A DNA stretch of 64,000 nucleotides from Clostridia bacterium. Lineage in GTDB: Bacteria; Bacillota; Clostridia; Christensenellales; CAG-138. Position 1 is the stretch's first letter. Every line of letters begins with the position of its first letter. Under the pieces are notes generated by a model that saw nothing but the letters and a program-made list of their open reading frames with translations, was not told the DNA's origin and made no database searches. Position numbers and translations under genes: made by a program. Below are positions 49,772 to 59,638 of this stretch, piece by piece. Location of the stretch: the NCBI GenBank assembly GCA_017429985.1, contig JAFRNW010000010.1, forward strand, positions 193,700 through 257,699, in the 5' to 3' direction.

Positions 49772-51865
49772 ATGACGCGAGAGAGAGCAAAACAACTTGC
49801 ACAGGCGCTGGTAGCGCGTATGACCCCGGCGGAAAAAGCCAGTCAGCTGCGCTTTGACGCTCCTGCGATTCCGCGTCTCGGCGTGCCCGCGTACAACTGG
49901 TGGAACGAGGTGATCCACGGCCTCGCGCGCGGGGGTACCGCAACTAGCTTTCCCCAGGCCATCGGCATGGCCGCCATGTTTGACGATGAACTCCTCTCCC
50001 AAATCGCCGATGCGATCGGCGACGAGGCCAGGGCAAAATACAACGCCCTCTCCAAGGAGGGAGACAGAGATATCTACCACGGACTGACCATGTGGTCTCC
50101 CAACGTGAACATTTTCCGCGATCCCCGCTGGGGCCGCGGACAGGAGACCTACGGGGAGGATCCGTACCTGACCGCCCGGCTGGGAACCGCGTTCGTGCGT
50201 GCCCTTCAGGGGAACGGCGAGACGCTGAAAGTGTCCGCCTGCGCCAAGCACTATGCCGTGCACAGCGGCCCGGAGGCCCTCAGGCACAGTTTCAACGCCA
50301 GGGCGACCGAGAAGGACCTGGCGGAGACCTACCTGCCCGCGTTCCGCGCTTTGGTGCAGGACGCCGGGGTGGAGGCGGTCATGGGGGCCTACAACCGCTT
50401 CGAAGACGAGCCCTGCTGCGCCAGCAGGAAGCTCATGGGGATCCTCCGGGACGACTGGGGATTCAAGGGACATTTCGTCTCGGACTGCTGGGCGATCCGG
50501 GACTTTCATGAAAACCACAAGGTGACGTCCGCGCCGGTTGAGTCGGTGCGGCTCGCGCTGAAATCCGGATGCGACCTGAACTGCGGATGCACGTACGAGC
50601 ACATCCTGCACGCCCTGGAGCTGGGGCTGATCTCCGAGGAGGACATCACCCGTTCCGCCGTCCGGGTGTTCACCACCCGGTTCCTGCTTGGAATACTGGG
50701 CGACGAGGGCAGCGAGTATGACGATATCCCGTACACCGTGGTGGAGTGCGAAGAGCATCTTGCGCTTGCCCACAAGGCGGCGCTCGAAAGCTGCGTCCTG
50801 CTGAAGAACGACGGCATCCTCCCGCTGGACGCGGAAAAATGCGGCACGGTCGGTGTGATCGGGCCCAACGCCAACAGCCGGCAGGCGCTGATCGGAAACT
50901 ATCACGGCACCGCCTCGCGGTATGTCACGGTACTGGAGGGGATCCAGGACGTTACGGCGGGCAAATGCCGGGTCCTCTACTCCGAGGGCTGCGCCCTCAG
51001 CAGAGACAGGGTAGAGCCTCTGGCTCAGCCCGGCGACCGGCTTGCGGAAGCGGTGGCGGTGGCGAAGGCCAGCGACACGGTGATCCTGGTCCTGGGCCTC
51101 GACGAGACGCTGGAAGGCGAGGAGGGCGACACGGGCAACAGCTACAGCTCCGGCGACAAGCTGGATCTGCTGCTCCCCGAAGTGCAGCGGTCGCTTATGG
51201 AACGGGTGCTTGCCGTCGGGAAACCCACGGTGATCGTGCTGATGGCGGGAAGCGCCATAGACGTCGCCTCCGCTGGGAAGAACGCCGGCGCCATTCTCCT
51301 GAGCTGGTATCCGGGCGCAGGCGGCGGAAGAGCGGTGGCGGAACTGCTGTTCGGTGCGGAGTCCCCTTCCGGAAAACTGCCGGTGACCTTCTACCGCAAC
51401 GAGGCGCTTACGGAGCTGCCGGCATTCACCGACTATTCTATGACCGGACGCACGTACCGCTATTATCAGGGCGAGCCCGCCTATCCTTTCGGCTACGGCC
51501 TGACCTACGGCGACTGCCTTGTCACGGAAGTGTCCGCGGACAGGGAGCAGGCGCACGTCACCGTCCGGAACGACGGGACGCGGGAGACCGGGGACGTCAT
51601 TGAGATCTATCTCCGGGATGAGGAGAGCCCGTTTGCTCCCCCGAATCCCATTCTCTGCGGCTTTCAGCGGATCCGCCTTGCCGCAGGGGAGGAAAAAAGT
51701 TTTACGGTTCCCATCGATCCCGCCGCGTTCACCGTGGTGAACGAAGAAGGAAAGAGGATACCGGGCAGCGGAAACTGGACGCTGTACGCGGGCTTCGGCG
51801 GACCGGACAAACGTACCGAGGCGCTGACGTGCCGGAAGGCATGCGCCGCCAAAATCTCCGGATGA
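49772..51865 (+). CDS. Glycoside hydrolase family 3, probable beta-xylosidase
   Basis: 697 residues with the three-part GH3 layout. The TIM barrel carries YNWWNEVIHGLARG, SPNVNIFRDPRWGRGQETYGEDP, CAKHYAVHSGPE and the nucleophile Asp238 in FVSDCWAIRDF. The alpha/beta sandwich begins near LLKNDGILPL, and a fibronectin-III-like end contains AYPFGYGLTY. No signal peptide is visible, so it should act on imported oligosaccharides in the cytoplasm. The WNE and KHYAVHSGPE patterns and the xylA/xylB neighbours favour xylosidase activity over glucosidase. Confidence 0.88.
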   Translation: MTRERAKQLAQALVARMTPAEKASQLRFDAPAIPRLGVPAYNWWNEVIHGLARGGTATSFPQAIGMAAMFDDELLSQIADAIGDEARAKYNALSKEGDRDIYHGLTMWSPNVNIFRDPRWGRGQETYGEDPYLTARLGTAFVRALQGNGETLKVSACAKHYAVHSGPEALRHSFNARATEKDLAETYLPAFRALVQDAGVEAVMGAYNRFEDEPCCASRKLMGILRDDWGFKGHFVSDCWAIRDFHENHKVTSAPVESVRLALKSGCDLNCGCTYEHILHALELGLISEEDITRSAVRVFTTRFLLGILGDEGSEYDDIPYTVVECEEHLALAHKAALESCVLLKNDGILPLDAEKCGTVGVIGPNANSRQALIGNYHGTASRYVTVLEGIQDVTAGKCRVLYSEGCALSRDRVEPLAQPGDRLAEAVAVAKASDTVILVLGLDETLEGEEGDTGNSYSSGDKLDLLLPEVQRSLMERVLAVGKPTVIVLMAGSAIDVASAGKNAGAILLSWYPGAGGGRAVAELLFGAESPSGKLPVTFYRNEALTELPAFTDYSMTGRTYRYYQGEPAYPFGYGLTYGDCLVTEVSADREQAHVTVRNDGTRETGDVIEIYLRDEESPFAPPNPILCGFQRIRLAAGEEKSFTVPIDPAAFTVVNEEGKRIPGSGNWTLYAGFGGPDKRTEALTCRKACAAKISG

Positions 51866-51996
51866 CGGAGAGATGACATCGGAAGATATCAGACAGGCCC
51901 CGACCGCCCGTCCCGGGCAGAGGACGGAAAGGACCATGACCTGAATCTTTATAGAGGAAGAAAACAAAGAACTATAATTCAAAAAGGAGGATTCCC

Positions 51997-53337
51997 ATGA
52001 AAAAGATTCTTGCAATTGCCCTCGCACTTTGTATGGTATTCGGCATTGTAGCATGCGCCGCAAAGACCGAAGCACCCGCTGCTGCTCCCGCAGCTGAGCC
52101 TGCTGCTCCCGCAGCCGCTCCCGCAGCTGAGCCTGCTGCTCCCGCAGCCGAGCCCGCAGCAGAGCAGACCGTCCTGAAACTCTGGTGCATCGCCACAGAG
52201 TCCGACGCAAACCGTCCTGCCTACCTGCAGGCGATCGCCGACTATGAGGCCGCGCATCCGGAAGTCAAGATCGAGATGGAAGCTTTCGAGAACGAGTCCT
52301 ACAAGACCAAGATCAAGGCCGCGATGATGGGCGGCGACACCGAAGATCTGCCCGACATCTTCTTCTCCTGGTCCGGCGGCTTCCTGGGCGAGTTCGTCAA
52401 CGCCGGCAGAGTCGTCTGTCTCGACGAGTACTTCAAGCCCTATGCGGACAAGCTCCCCGAGTCCATGCTGTCCACCACCACCTATGAAGGCAAGCACTAT
52501 GGCGTGCCCACAACTTTCAACATCGTTGCCATGTATGCCAACATGGACCTGCTGGCCGAAGTTGGCTGGGATCATGTCCCGACGACCTATGAAGACCTGA
52601 CCGCCTGCTGCGACGCTCTGCTCGCAAAGAACATCATCCCCTTCGGCTGCGCCGGCAAAGAGACCTGGTGCGTGACCGAGTATCTGGAGCCCATCATCAT
52701 CAAGACCATCGGCTATGAAGCGCTCAACAAGATTTTCGCCGGTGAGGCCACCTGGAACGATCCCGACATCGCCACCGCGGTCAGCACATTCCAGGAGATG
52801 ATCAACAAGGGTTACTTCGATCCCGCCGGCGCCGCTCTCGGCAACGACGAGACCAAGGCCAACTTCCTGGCCGGCAAGACCGCCTTCTATCAGAATGGTT
52901 CCTGGAACACCGGCGAAGTCGCCAAGGCCAACTTCAAGTCTTCCGTCGGCCTGTTCCCGGTCATGAACGCTGAGCGTTCTTCCTACAACCAGACCATCGG
53001 CGGTCCCTCCGACGTGCTGGCTGCCTGCAGCGCTTCCAAGAACGCGGAACTGGCTGCCCAGGTTGCTGTGGAGCTCGGCAAGGAGATCTGCCACTACAAC
53101 TTCCTCAACGCCGTAGGCTGCCCCGCTTGGGCTCCTGACTACGACACCAGCTCCCTGACTCCTCTGATGGTCGAGATCGGCCAGGTTGTCAACTCCTGCG
53201 AAGGTCTGGTGCTCTTCGGTGACACCGCCATGGCGGCAGATCCTGCCCAGATCTATCTGAGCTACGTTGCCCAGGTATACGGCGGAGACATCGACGGTGC
53301 CGGATTCATTGCCAGCCTGACCAAGGATATCGGCTGA
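51997..53337 (+). CDS. ABC sugar-binding lipoprotein (CUT1 type)
   Basis: 446 residues. A lipoprotein signal peptide ends in GIVAC with lipid-anchored Cys20. A 30-residue Ala/Pro/Glu repeat linker follows, then a family-1-type solute-binding protein (VLKLWCIATESDANRP, YEAAHPEVKIEME, YGVPTTFNIVAMYANMDLLAEVGW, FLAGKTAFYQNGSWN). It captures oligosaccharides, probably xylosides, outside the cell for the two permeases downstream. The start has AAGGAGG. Confidence 0.9.
   Translation: MKKILAIALALCMVFGIVACAAKTEAPAAAPAAEPAAPAAAPAAEPAAPAAEPAAEQTVLKLWCIATESDANRPAYLQAIADYEAAHPEVKIEMEAFENESYKTKIKAAMMGGDTEDLPDIFFSWSGGFLGEFVNAGRVVCLDEYFKPYADKLPESMLSTTTYEGKHYGVPTTFNIVAMYANMDLLAEVGWDHVPTTYEDLTACCDALLAKNIIPFGCAGKETWCVTEYLEPIIIKTIGYEALNKIFAGEATWNDPDIATAVSTFQEMINKGYFDPAGAALGNDETKANFLAGKTAFYQNGSWNTGEVAKANFKSSVGLFPVMNAERSSYNQTIGGPSDVLAACSASKNAELAAQVAVELGKEICHYNFLNAVGCPAWAPDYDTSSLTPLMVEIGQVVNSCEGLVLFGDTAMAADPAQIYLSYVAQVYGGDIDGAGFIASLTKDIG
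52084..52149 (+). repeat. Two perfect 33-bp tandem repeats coding the lipoprotein linker
   Basis: The 33-bp unit at 52084-52116 is repeated without a mismatch at 52117-52149. Each unit codes for 11 Ala/Pro/Glu residues (APAAEPAAPAA). Identical DNA suggests recent slippage or unequal exchange, so linker length may vary between strains. Confidence 0.85.
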
Positions 53338-53380
53338 TCCGTCACGGAACGATCACAAGCTAACATGAGTTAAATTCAGA

Positions 53381-53421
53381 GGCGGCACCTCTCAGACTGT
53401 CCAAGGGATGGGGGTGCCGCC
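53381..53421 (+). other. Intercistronic hairpin between binding protein and permease genes
   Basis: GGCGGCACC (53381-53389) pairs perfectly with GGTGCCGCC (53413-53421), and no T run follows. Such hairpins commonly stabilise the upstream binding-protein mRNA or partly stop transcription, giving more binding protein than permease. Confidence 0.7.
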
Positions 53422-53450
53422 ACCCCCCTGTAAATAGGAGGATTCCATCC

Positions 53451-54332
53451 ATGAAAAGAATGTACAGCAACAAACTGCATATTCTGCTCTTCCTGCTTCC
53501 GGCGCTGATCCTGTTCTGCGGCGTGCTGATCGCTCCGATCGGAGCATCCGCCTATTTCAGCCTGTTCAACTGGAACGGATTCGGGCCGAAGGTCTTTATC
53601 GGACTGAACAATTACAAGGAGCTTTTCACCAGCAATTCCATCGGTTTCATGAAGGCGCTGCGAAACTCCCTGCTGCTGGCCGGCCTATCGGTCTTTCTCC
53701 AGCTTCCGCTGGCGCTGGGCCTCGCCCTCGTCCTGGGCAAAAAGGTCAGGGGCGAACGGCTTTTCCTTTCCGTCTATTTCATGCCGGTTTTGATCTCCAC
53801 CGTGGTCATCGGCCAGCTCTGGTTGAAGATCTACAATCCGGATTACGGTATTTTGAATGTTTTTCTCCGCAAGGTGGGTCTCGACAGCTGGGCCAAGATA
53901 TGGCTCGGGACGAAAAAGACCGCTCTGGGTGCGGTGTTCGTGCCCACCCTGTGGCAGTATGTGGGCTATCACATGCTGCTCCTCTATGCGGGCGTCAAAA
54001 GCGTGCCGCCGGAGCTCAGGGAAGCCGCCATGCTGGACGGCGCGTCCGATGGGCAGGTCAATCGGTACATCGTGCTGCCGTACATCAAGCCCATCATCCG
54101 CATCAGCGTGATCTTCGCGGTGACCGGTTCCCTCAAGTCCTTCGACCTTATCTATGTTTTGACCAACGGCGGTCCGATGCACGCTACGGAGGTGCCGAGC
54201 ACCCTGATGATCAACATGCTCTTCCTCCGGAACCGCTACGGCATGGGCAGTACCATCGCCGTGATGCTGATCGTTCTCTGCTTCGGCTTTGCTCTTCTGA
54301 TCAGCGCGATCTTCAGAGAGGAGAAAGAATAA
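53451..54332 (+). CDS. ABC sugar permease, MalF/UgpA type
   Basis: 293 residues with six transmembrane helices. The cytoplasmic EAA loop reads PPELREAAMLDGASDGQVNRYIVLPYIKP, the coupling motif of sugar permeases. It is preceded by AGGAGG. It forms the channel with the next gene product. No ATPase gene is present in the operon, so a shared MsiK-like ATPase elsewhere is expected. Confidence 0.9.
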   Translation: MKRMYSNKLHILLFLLPALILFCGVLIAPIGASAYFSLFNWNGFGPKVFIGLNNYKELFTSNSIGFMKALRNSLLLAGLSVFLQLPLALGLALVLGKKVRGERLFLSVYFMPVLISTVVIGQLWLKIYNPDYGILNVFLRKVGLDSWAKIWLGTKKTALGAVFVPTLWQYVGYHMLLLYAGVKSVPPELREAAMLDGASDGQVNRYIVLPYIKPIIRISVIFAVTGSLKSFDLIYVLTNGGPMHATEVPSTLMINMLFLRNRYGMGSTIAVMLIVLCFGFALLISAIFREEKE

Positions 54333-54333
54333 T

Positions 54334-55167
54334 ATGCATAATAACTCTAAAATCGCGCGCATCGTTATCTATATCGGGTTGATCCTGTGGCTGCTGGTCA
54401 ACCTGTTCCCGGTCTATTGGATGTTCACCTTCTCACTAAAGAGCAATCCGGAGATCTTCGGCGAGAACGTCATCGGTCTTCCCAAGGAATGGCTTTGGTC
54501 CAATTATGCCAGCGCTCTGAAGACGGGGAACATGCCCAAGTACTTCCTGAACAGCGCCATCGTGGCCATCGCCACCATCCTCATCACCCTGGCTGTGGCG
54601 CTGATGGCCACCTTTGCCCTGACCCGGCTGATCTGGAAGCGCCGCAGGACCCTCAATAAGTTCTTCATGCTGGGCCTCACCATACCGATACACGCCTCCA
54701 TCGTGCCGGTATACGTGACGCTGTCCCGGCTGCATCTGCTCAATACCTACTGGGCACTCATCATCCCCTATTCCGCGTTTTCCCTGGCCATGGCCATTCT
54801 GGTGTGCACGGGATTCATGAACGAGATCCCGCGGGATCTGGACGAGTCCGCCTGCATCGACGGCTGCAACGTATGGGGGATCTTCTTTAGGATCATCGTT
54901 CCGCTGATGAAGCCTGCCGTGGCAACTGTAGGCATCTACACCTTCCTGCAGTGCTGGAACGAGCTTATGTTCGCCAACATCTTCATCAGCAAGTCCGCTC
55001 TTCGAACGCTCCCGGTGGGCGTGCAGGCCCTGTCGGGGCAGTATACCACCGAGTGGGGTCCCATCGGCGCCGCCCTGGTGTTGGCCACCTTCCCCACATT
55101 GTTCATGTATATCTTCCTGAGCAAGAAGATCCAGGAGAGCTTCATCGCCGGCGCGATCAAGGGCTGA
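54334..55167 (+). CDS. ABC sugar permease, MalG/UgpE type
   Basis: 277 residues, six transmembrane helices. The EAA loop is IPRDLDESACIDGCNVWGIFFRIIVPLMKPA. It begins 2 bp after the stop of the partner permease gene. The pair with the lipoprotein forms a CUT1 importer for a pentose-containing oligosaccharide; the substrate is inferred from the flanking GH3, xylB and xylA. Confidence 0.9.
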   Translation: MHNNSKIARIVIYIGLILWLLVNLFPVYWMFTFSLKSNPEIFGENVIGLPKEWLWSNYASALKTGNMPKYFLNSAIVAIATILITLAVALMATFALTRLIWKRRRTLNKFFMLGLTIPIHASIVPVYVTLSRLHLLNTYWALIIPYSAFSLAMAILVCTGFMNEIPRDLDESACIDGCNVWGIFFRIIVPLMKPAVATVGIYTFLQCWNELMFANIFISKSALRTLPVGVQALSGQYTTEWGPIGAALVLATFPTLFMYIFLSKKIQESFIAGAIKG

Positions 55168-55203
55168 GTTTTTCGTTCAATCGACAGGAAAGGATGTGTT
55201 CGC

Positions 55204-56691
55204 TTGAATTATATCGGTATTGACCTTGGGACCTCGGCGGTCAAGCTGCTGCTCGTGGACGGGGAGGGGAAGATCCTCCGCTCCGTTTCCCGCGGCTACC
55301 CGCTGTCATTTCCCCAGCCGGGCTGGTCCGAACAGGATCCTGCCGACTGGTGGAACGCGTGCCTGGACGGGATGAAAGAGCTCCTGGCAGGGACGGACGC
55401 CTCGCTTGCGGCCGGGATCGGCGTCGGCGGACAGATGCACGGCCTCGTCGCGCTGGATGAGAACGATGCGGTCATCCGCCCTGCGATCCTGTGGAACGAC
55501 GGGCGCACGGCGGAGGAGACCGAATGGCTCAACACCGCCGTGGGGAAGAGAAAGCTTTCCGACCTTACCGCCAACATCGCATTCGCGGGCTTTACCGCGC
55601 CAAAACTTCTGTGGATGAAGAAGCATGAGCCGGAGAACTTCCGGCGGATCGCAAAGATCATGCTTCCCAAGGACTATATCAACTACCGGCTTACGGGCGT
55701 ACACAGCTGTGACTACTCCGACGCCAGCGGCATGCTGCTGCTGGACGTGAAAAACCGCCGCTGGTCGGCGGAGATGATGGAGATCTGCGGCGTGACAAAC
55801 GACCAGATGCCGCGTCTTTTTGAAAGCTATGAAGTCATCGGCTGCGTGAAACCGGAGATTGCCTCCGCGCTCGGACTTTCCGGATCCGTCCGGGTCGTGG
55901 CCGGGGCGGGGGACAACGCAGCGGCAGCCGTCGGAACCGGCACCGTGGGCGACGGGGCGTGCAACATCAGTCTGGGAACTTCCGGAACCGTTTTTATCTC
56001 CTCCGCACGGTTCGGCGTGGATCCCAGCAACGGGCTGCATGCCTTTGCGCACGCGGACGGCGCGTATCACCTGATGGGCTGCATGCTCTCCGCGGCCAGC
56101 TGCAACAAGTGGCTCTGCGAGGAGATCCTGAAAACGAAGGACTACGCGGCGGAACAGGCCGGCATCACCGACGACAGACTCGGCGCAAACAACGTGTTCT
56201 TCCTGCCCTATCTCATGGGCGAGCGCAGTCCCATCAACGACACGAACGCACGGGGAACGTTCATCGGCACGACCATGGCGACCTCCCGCACCGCTCTGGT
56301 GCAGGCAGTACTGGAGGGCGTTGCCTTCGCCATCCGGGACAGCTTCGAAGTGGCGAAGAGCCTTGGGATCCGGATCGAGCGGTCCAAGATCTGCGGCGGC
56401 GGGGCGAAGAGCCCGCTGTGGCGCAGGATCATGGCGAACGTGCTGAATCTCCCGCTGGACCTCCCGCAGACGGAGGAGGGACCCGGCTACGGCGGCGCGA
56501 TGCTCGCCATGGTGGGCTGCGGCGCGTTCGACAGCGTGCAGCAGGCTGCCGGCGAACTGGTGCACGTCACCAGGACCGTCTATCCCGAACCGGAACTGGC
56601 GGAGCGGTATGAGGCCGCCTACCGTCATTTCCAGAAGATTTACCCGGCGGTAAAGGACCTGTTCCGGGAATTACAGCAGACAAGAGGCTGA
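55204..56691 (+). CDS. xylB: Xylulokinase
   Basis: 495 residues starting at TTG 55204 with AAAGGA upstream. It belongs to the FGGY sugar kinases: IGIDLGTSAVKLLLVDGEGK, GVGGQMHGLVALDE, AILWNDGRT, DYINYRLTGVHSCDYSDASG, VVAGAGDNAAAAVGTG and ICGGGAKSPLWRRI. The GQMHG motif and the next gene support D-xylulose as substrate. It phosphorylates xylulose for the pentose phosphate pathway. Confidence 0.93.
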   Translation: MNYIGIDLGTSAVKLLLVDGEGKILRSVSRGYPLSFPQPGWSEQDPADWWNACLDGMKELLAGTDASLAAGIGVGGQMHGLVALDENDAVIRPAILWNDGRTAEETEWLNTAVGKRKLSDLTANIAFAGFTAPKLLWMKKHEPENFRRIAKIMLPKDYINYRLTGVHSCDYSDASGMLLLDVKNRRWSAEMMEICGVTNDQMPRLFESYEVIGCVKPEIASALGLSGSVRVVAGAGDNAAAAVGTGTVGDGACNISLGTSGTVFISSARFGVDPSNGLHAFAHADGAYHLMGCMLSAASCNKWLCEEILKTKDYAAEQAGITDDRLGANNVFFLPYLMGERSPINDTNARGTFIGTTMATSRTALVQAVLEGVAFAIRDSFEVAKSLGIRIERSKICGGGAKSPLWRRIMANVLNLPLDLPQTEEGPGYGGAMLAMVGCGAFDSVQQAAGELVHVTRTVYPEPELAERYEAAYRHFQKIYPAVKDLFRELQQTRG

Positions 56692-56694
56692 TCC

Positions 56695-58011
56695 ATGAGC
56701 GAGTATTTTGAGAACATCCCTGTCATCCCCTTCGGGGGCGCGGACAGCAAGGATCCCCTTGCATTCAAGTTCTATGATCCGGACCGTATCGTGATGGGCA
56801 AACCCATGCGCGAGCATCTGCCCTTTGCCATGGCCTGGTGGCACAACCTCGGCGCCGCCGGAACGGATATGTTCGGCCGGGACACCGCGGACAAGTCGTT
56901 CGGCGCGGAAAAGGGCACCATGGAGCACGCGAAGGCGAAAGTGGACGCGGGCTTCGAGTTCATGAAGAAGCTCGGGATCCGGTATTTCTGCTTCCATGAT
57001 GTCGACCTGGTTCCCGAGGCGGACGACATCAAGGAGACCAACCGCAGGCTGGATGAGATCAGCGATTACATCTTGGAGAAGATGAAGGGCACGGACATCC
57101 GCTGCCTGTGGGGCACCGCCAATATGTTCAGCAACCCCCGCTTCATGAACGGCGCGGGCAGCACCAACTCCGCGGACGTGTTCTGCTTCGCGGCGGCCCA
57201 GGTGAAAAAGGCGCTGGATCTCACCATCAAGCTGGGCGGCCGGGGCTATGTGTTCTGGGGCGGCCGGGAAGGCTATGAGACCCTTCTGAACACCGACGTG
57301 AAGTTCGAGCAGGAGAACATTGCCCGCCTGATGCATCTTGCCGTGGATTACGGCAGGAGCATCGGCTTCACCGGCGATTTCTACATCGAGCCAAAGCCCA
57401 AGGAGCCCATGAAGCACCAGTATGATTTCGACGCGGCCACCGCGATCGGCTTCCTTCGCCAGTACGGGCTGGACAAGGACTTCAAGATGAACATCGAAGC
57501 CAACCACGCCACGCTGGCGGGGCATACCTTCCAGCATGACCTCCGCATCTCCGCCATCAACGGAATGCTCGGCAGCATCGACGCCAATCAGGGCGACATG
57601 CTTCTGGGCTGGGATACCGACGAATTCCCGTTCAACGTGTACGACGCCACCATGTGCATGTATGAGGTACTCAAGAACGGCGGCCTCACCGGCGGATTCA
57701 ACTTCGACTCCAAGAACCGCCGCCCGAGCTATACGCAGGAGGATATGTTCTACGCGTACATCCTCGGCATGGACACGTTCGCGCTCGGACTTCTGAAGGC
57801 AGCGGCGCTCATCGAGGACGGAAGACTGGACAAGTTCGTGGAGGAGCGCTACGCAAGCTATCGGAGCGGCATCGGCGCAAAGATCCGAAGCGGGGAGACC
57901 ACGCTCGCGGAACTGGCCGCCTACGCGGACGAGCTCGGCGCTCCGGCGCTTCCCGGCAGCGGCCGGCAGGAGTACCTGGAGAGCATCGTCAACAGCATTT
58001 TCTTCGGATGA
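56695..58011 (+). CDS. xylA: Xylose isomerase
   Basis: 438 residues, the long (class II) form. The signatures FHDVDLVPE (catalytic His and Asp), [54 protein letters not shown] and [17 protein letters not shown] carry the two metal sites. It converts xylose to xylulose. It starts 3 bp after the xylB stop and closes the operon before a terminator. Confidence 0.96.
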   Translation: MSEYFENIPVIPFGGADSKDPLAFKFYDPDRIVMGKPMREHLPFAMAWWHNLGAAGTDMFGRDTADKSFGAEKGTMEHAKAKVDAGFEFMKKLGIRYFCFHDVDLVPEADDIKETNRRLDEISDYILEKMKGTDIRCLWGTANMFSNPRFMNGAGSTNSADVFCFAAAQVKKALDLTIKLGGRGYVFWGGREGYETLLNTDVKFEQENIARLMHLAVDYGRSIGFTGDFYIEPKPKEPMKHQYDFDAATAIGFLRQYGLDKDFKMNIEANHATLAGHTFQHDLRISAINGMLGSIDANQGDMLLGWDTDEFPFNVYDATMCMYEVLKNGGLTGGFNFDSKNRRPSYTQEDMFYAYILGMDTFALGLLKAAALIEDGRLDKFVEERYASYRSGIGAKIRSGETTLAELAAYADELGAPALPGSGRQEYLESIVNSIFFG

Positions 58012-58048
58012 TTCCAGGAACGGAGAACGTTTCGGACAACAATTGAAA

Positions 58049-58085
58049 ACCCCCGCTGATCCATACGGACGGCGGGGACTTTTTC
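58049..58085 (+). terminator. Terminator after xylA
   Basis: The stem CCCCGC/GCGGGG, with a short inner CC/GG pair, is followed by ACTTTTT. Confidence 0.8.
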
Positions 58086-58210
58086 ATTTTCGGGGGACTT
58101 TACGGACGGATCGCGGTCTGCGCCTTTCCGTGTGCTTACTGTTATGAAAAAAGGGAATGGACTTTTTGTCCAAATCTGACAAGTTGGTATTTTTCGGGTC
58201 AGCATCGGTA

Positions 58211-58219
58211 TGCTATACT
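58211..58219 (+). promoter_or_regulatory. Extended -10 promoter of the rnf operon
   Basis: TGCTATACT is an extended -10 element about 65 bp before rnfC. Upstream, a short inverted repeat TTGTC/GACAA lies at 58166-58182. Confidence 0.6.
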
Positions 58220-58285
58220 TTATTTGTATCGGCATGCCCATCGGCTGCCGAAAGACCTCAGAGGGAAAAGGAGGAGTGGTGGTAA

Positions 58286-59638
58286 GTGAAAAATACGTTC
58301 CGCGGCGGCGTACACCCGAAAGAGCATAAAGAACTCAGCAGGGATATACCGCTGCGCTGGTTTGATCCAAAGGGGGATCTTGTCTATCCCCTGTCCCAGC
58401 ACATAGGCAAGCCGGCGAAGGCGGTCGTTAAGAAAAACGACCCGGTACTGGTCGGACAGTGCATCGCGGAGGCGGACGGATTCGTTTCCGCCCCGATCTG
58501 CTGCGGATGCTCCGGAAAGGTCAAGGCGATCGAAAAGCGCCGGATCATCTCTGGCGCGCTGGCGGAGTGCATCGTCATCGAAAACGACGGCCAGTATACT
58601 CCGGTGGAGGGGATGGGCGTCGAACGCGATCTGGCGGATCTCACGAACAAGGAGATCCTGGAATGCGTGCAGAAGGCCGGCATCGTCGGACTCGGCGGCG
58701 CGGGCTTCCCGACCCACGTCAAGCTGTCGCCGAAGAATCCGGACGCGATCAAGTACGTCATCGCCAACGGCGCGGAATGCGAGCCCTATCTGACCTGCAA
58801 CGATCAGCTGATGCGGGAGTTTGCCGACGACATCGTGGCGGGTCTCGAACTGATCCTGCGCCTGTTCCCCAACGCGGAAGGCGTGATCGGCATCGAGCAG
58901 AACAAGCCTGAGGCGATCGCCGCGATGCAGAAGGCGTGCGCCGGGAAGGCACGCGTGCGGGTGCTGCCCCTGCAGACGAAGTATCCGCAGGGAGGCGAGC
59001 ACAACCTGATCAAAGTGATCGCCGGTGCGGACTATCCCGTGGCGAAGCTTCCCGCGGATATGGGGTGCATCGTGGACAACGTCGGAACGATCTACGCGAT
59101 CTGGCGCGCGGTCCGGTTCAACGAGCCACTGTTCTCCCACTGCTTTACGCTGACCGGCGACGCCGTGAAAAACCCGGGCAACTACATCATCCGCGACGGC
59201 ACGAGCCTCGCTGAGGTGATCGAGGCGTCCGGCGGTCTGAAGGACGGCGTCACGCTCAAGAAAGCGCTTGCCGGCGGTCCCATGATGGGCTTTGCGATCT
59301 CTGATCTCAGCGCGCCTGCGCAGAAGACGACGAACGGTCTGACCCTTCTCAGCGAGGACGGGGCGGAGATCGCCCTGCTGAAACAGACGGCATGTCTGCG
59401 CTGCGGCCGCTGCACGACGGTCTGCCCGACCGGGCTCCTGCCGGAGCTGATGGCGGCAGCCGCCCAGAAGGGGGACTATGAGCGCTACGAAAAAACGCTC
59501 TACGGACTGGAGTGCGTCGCGTGCGGCTCCTGCTCCTACATCTGCCCGGCCAAGCGGCCCCTGACCGAGACGTTCAAGGCGGTCAAGGCCGAGATCATGG
59601 CACGGAAGCGCGCTGCGCAGGCAGGAGGTGGAAAATGA
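58286..59638 (+). CDS. rnfC: Rnf complex subunit RnfC (NADH- and Fe-S-binding)
   Basis: 450 residues from GTG 58286, with GGAGG upstream. The N-terminal barrel (GGVHPKEHKELS), the NADH/FMN-binding region with GLGGAGFPTHVKL and NGAECEPYLTCND, and a C-terminal pair of [4Fe-4S] motifs (CLRCGRCTTVCPTG, CVACGSCSYICPAK) match RnfC. It passes electrons between NAD and the rest of the membrane complex. Overlap with the next gene is ATGA. Confidence 0.94.
   Translation: MKNTFRGGVHPKEHKELSRDIPLRWFDPKGDLVYPLSQHIGKPAKAVVKKNDPVLVGQCIAEADGFVSAPICCGCSGKVKAIEKRRIISGALAECIVIENDGQYTPVEGMGVERDLADLTNKEILECVQKAGIVGLGGAGFPTHVKLSPKNPDAIKYVIANGAECEPYLTCNDQLMREFADDIVAGLELILRLFPNAEGVIGIEQNKPEAIAAMQKACAGKARVRVLPLQTKYPQGGEHNLIKVIAGADYPVAKLPADMGCIVDNVGTIYAIWRAVRFNEPLFSHCFTLTGDAVKNPGNYIIRDGTSLAEVIEASGGLKDGVTLKKALAGGPMMGFAISDLSAPAQKTTNGLTLLSEDGAEIALLKQTACLRCGRCTTVCPTGLLPELMAAAAQKGDYERYEKTLYGLECVACGSCSYICPAKRPLTETFKAVKAEIMARKRAAQAGGGK

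Noticed and set aside
51973-51978. TATAAT just upstream of the binding-lipoprotein gene as a promoter
   Set aside because: The start site would fall on the ribosome site, no -35 is present, and the gene is more simply part of the operon starting at 48.7 kb.
52075-52170. Tandem repeat considered as a CRISPR-like array
   Set aside because: The units are contiguous without spacers and code in frame for the Ala/Pro linker of a lipoprotein.
48491-52210. Very long minus-strand open frame (1239 codons) opposite the LacI regulator and GH3 gene
   Set aside because: It is antisense to two well-supported genes and a clear terminator, has Arg/His/Gly-rich low-information composition and no recognisable domain. 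It is a by-product of GC-rich codon use.
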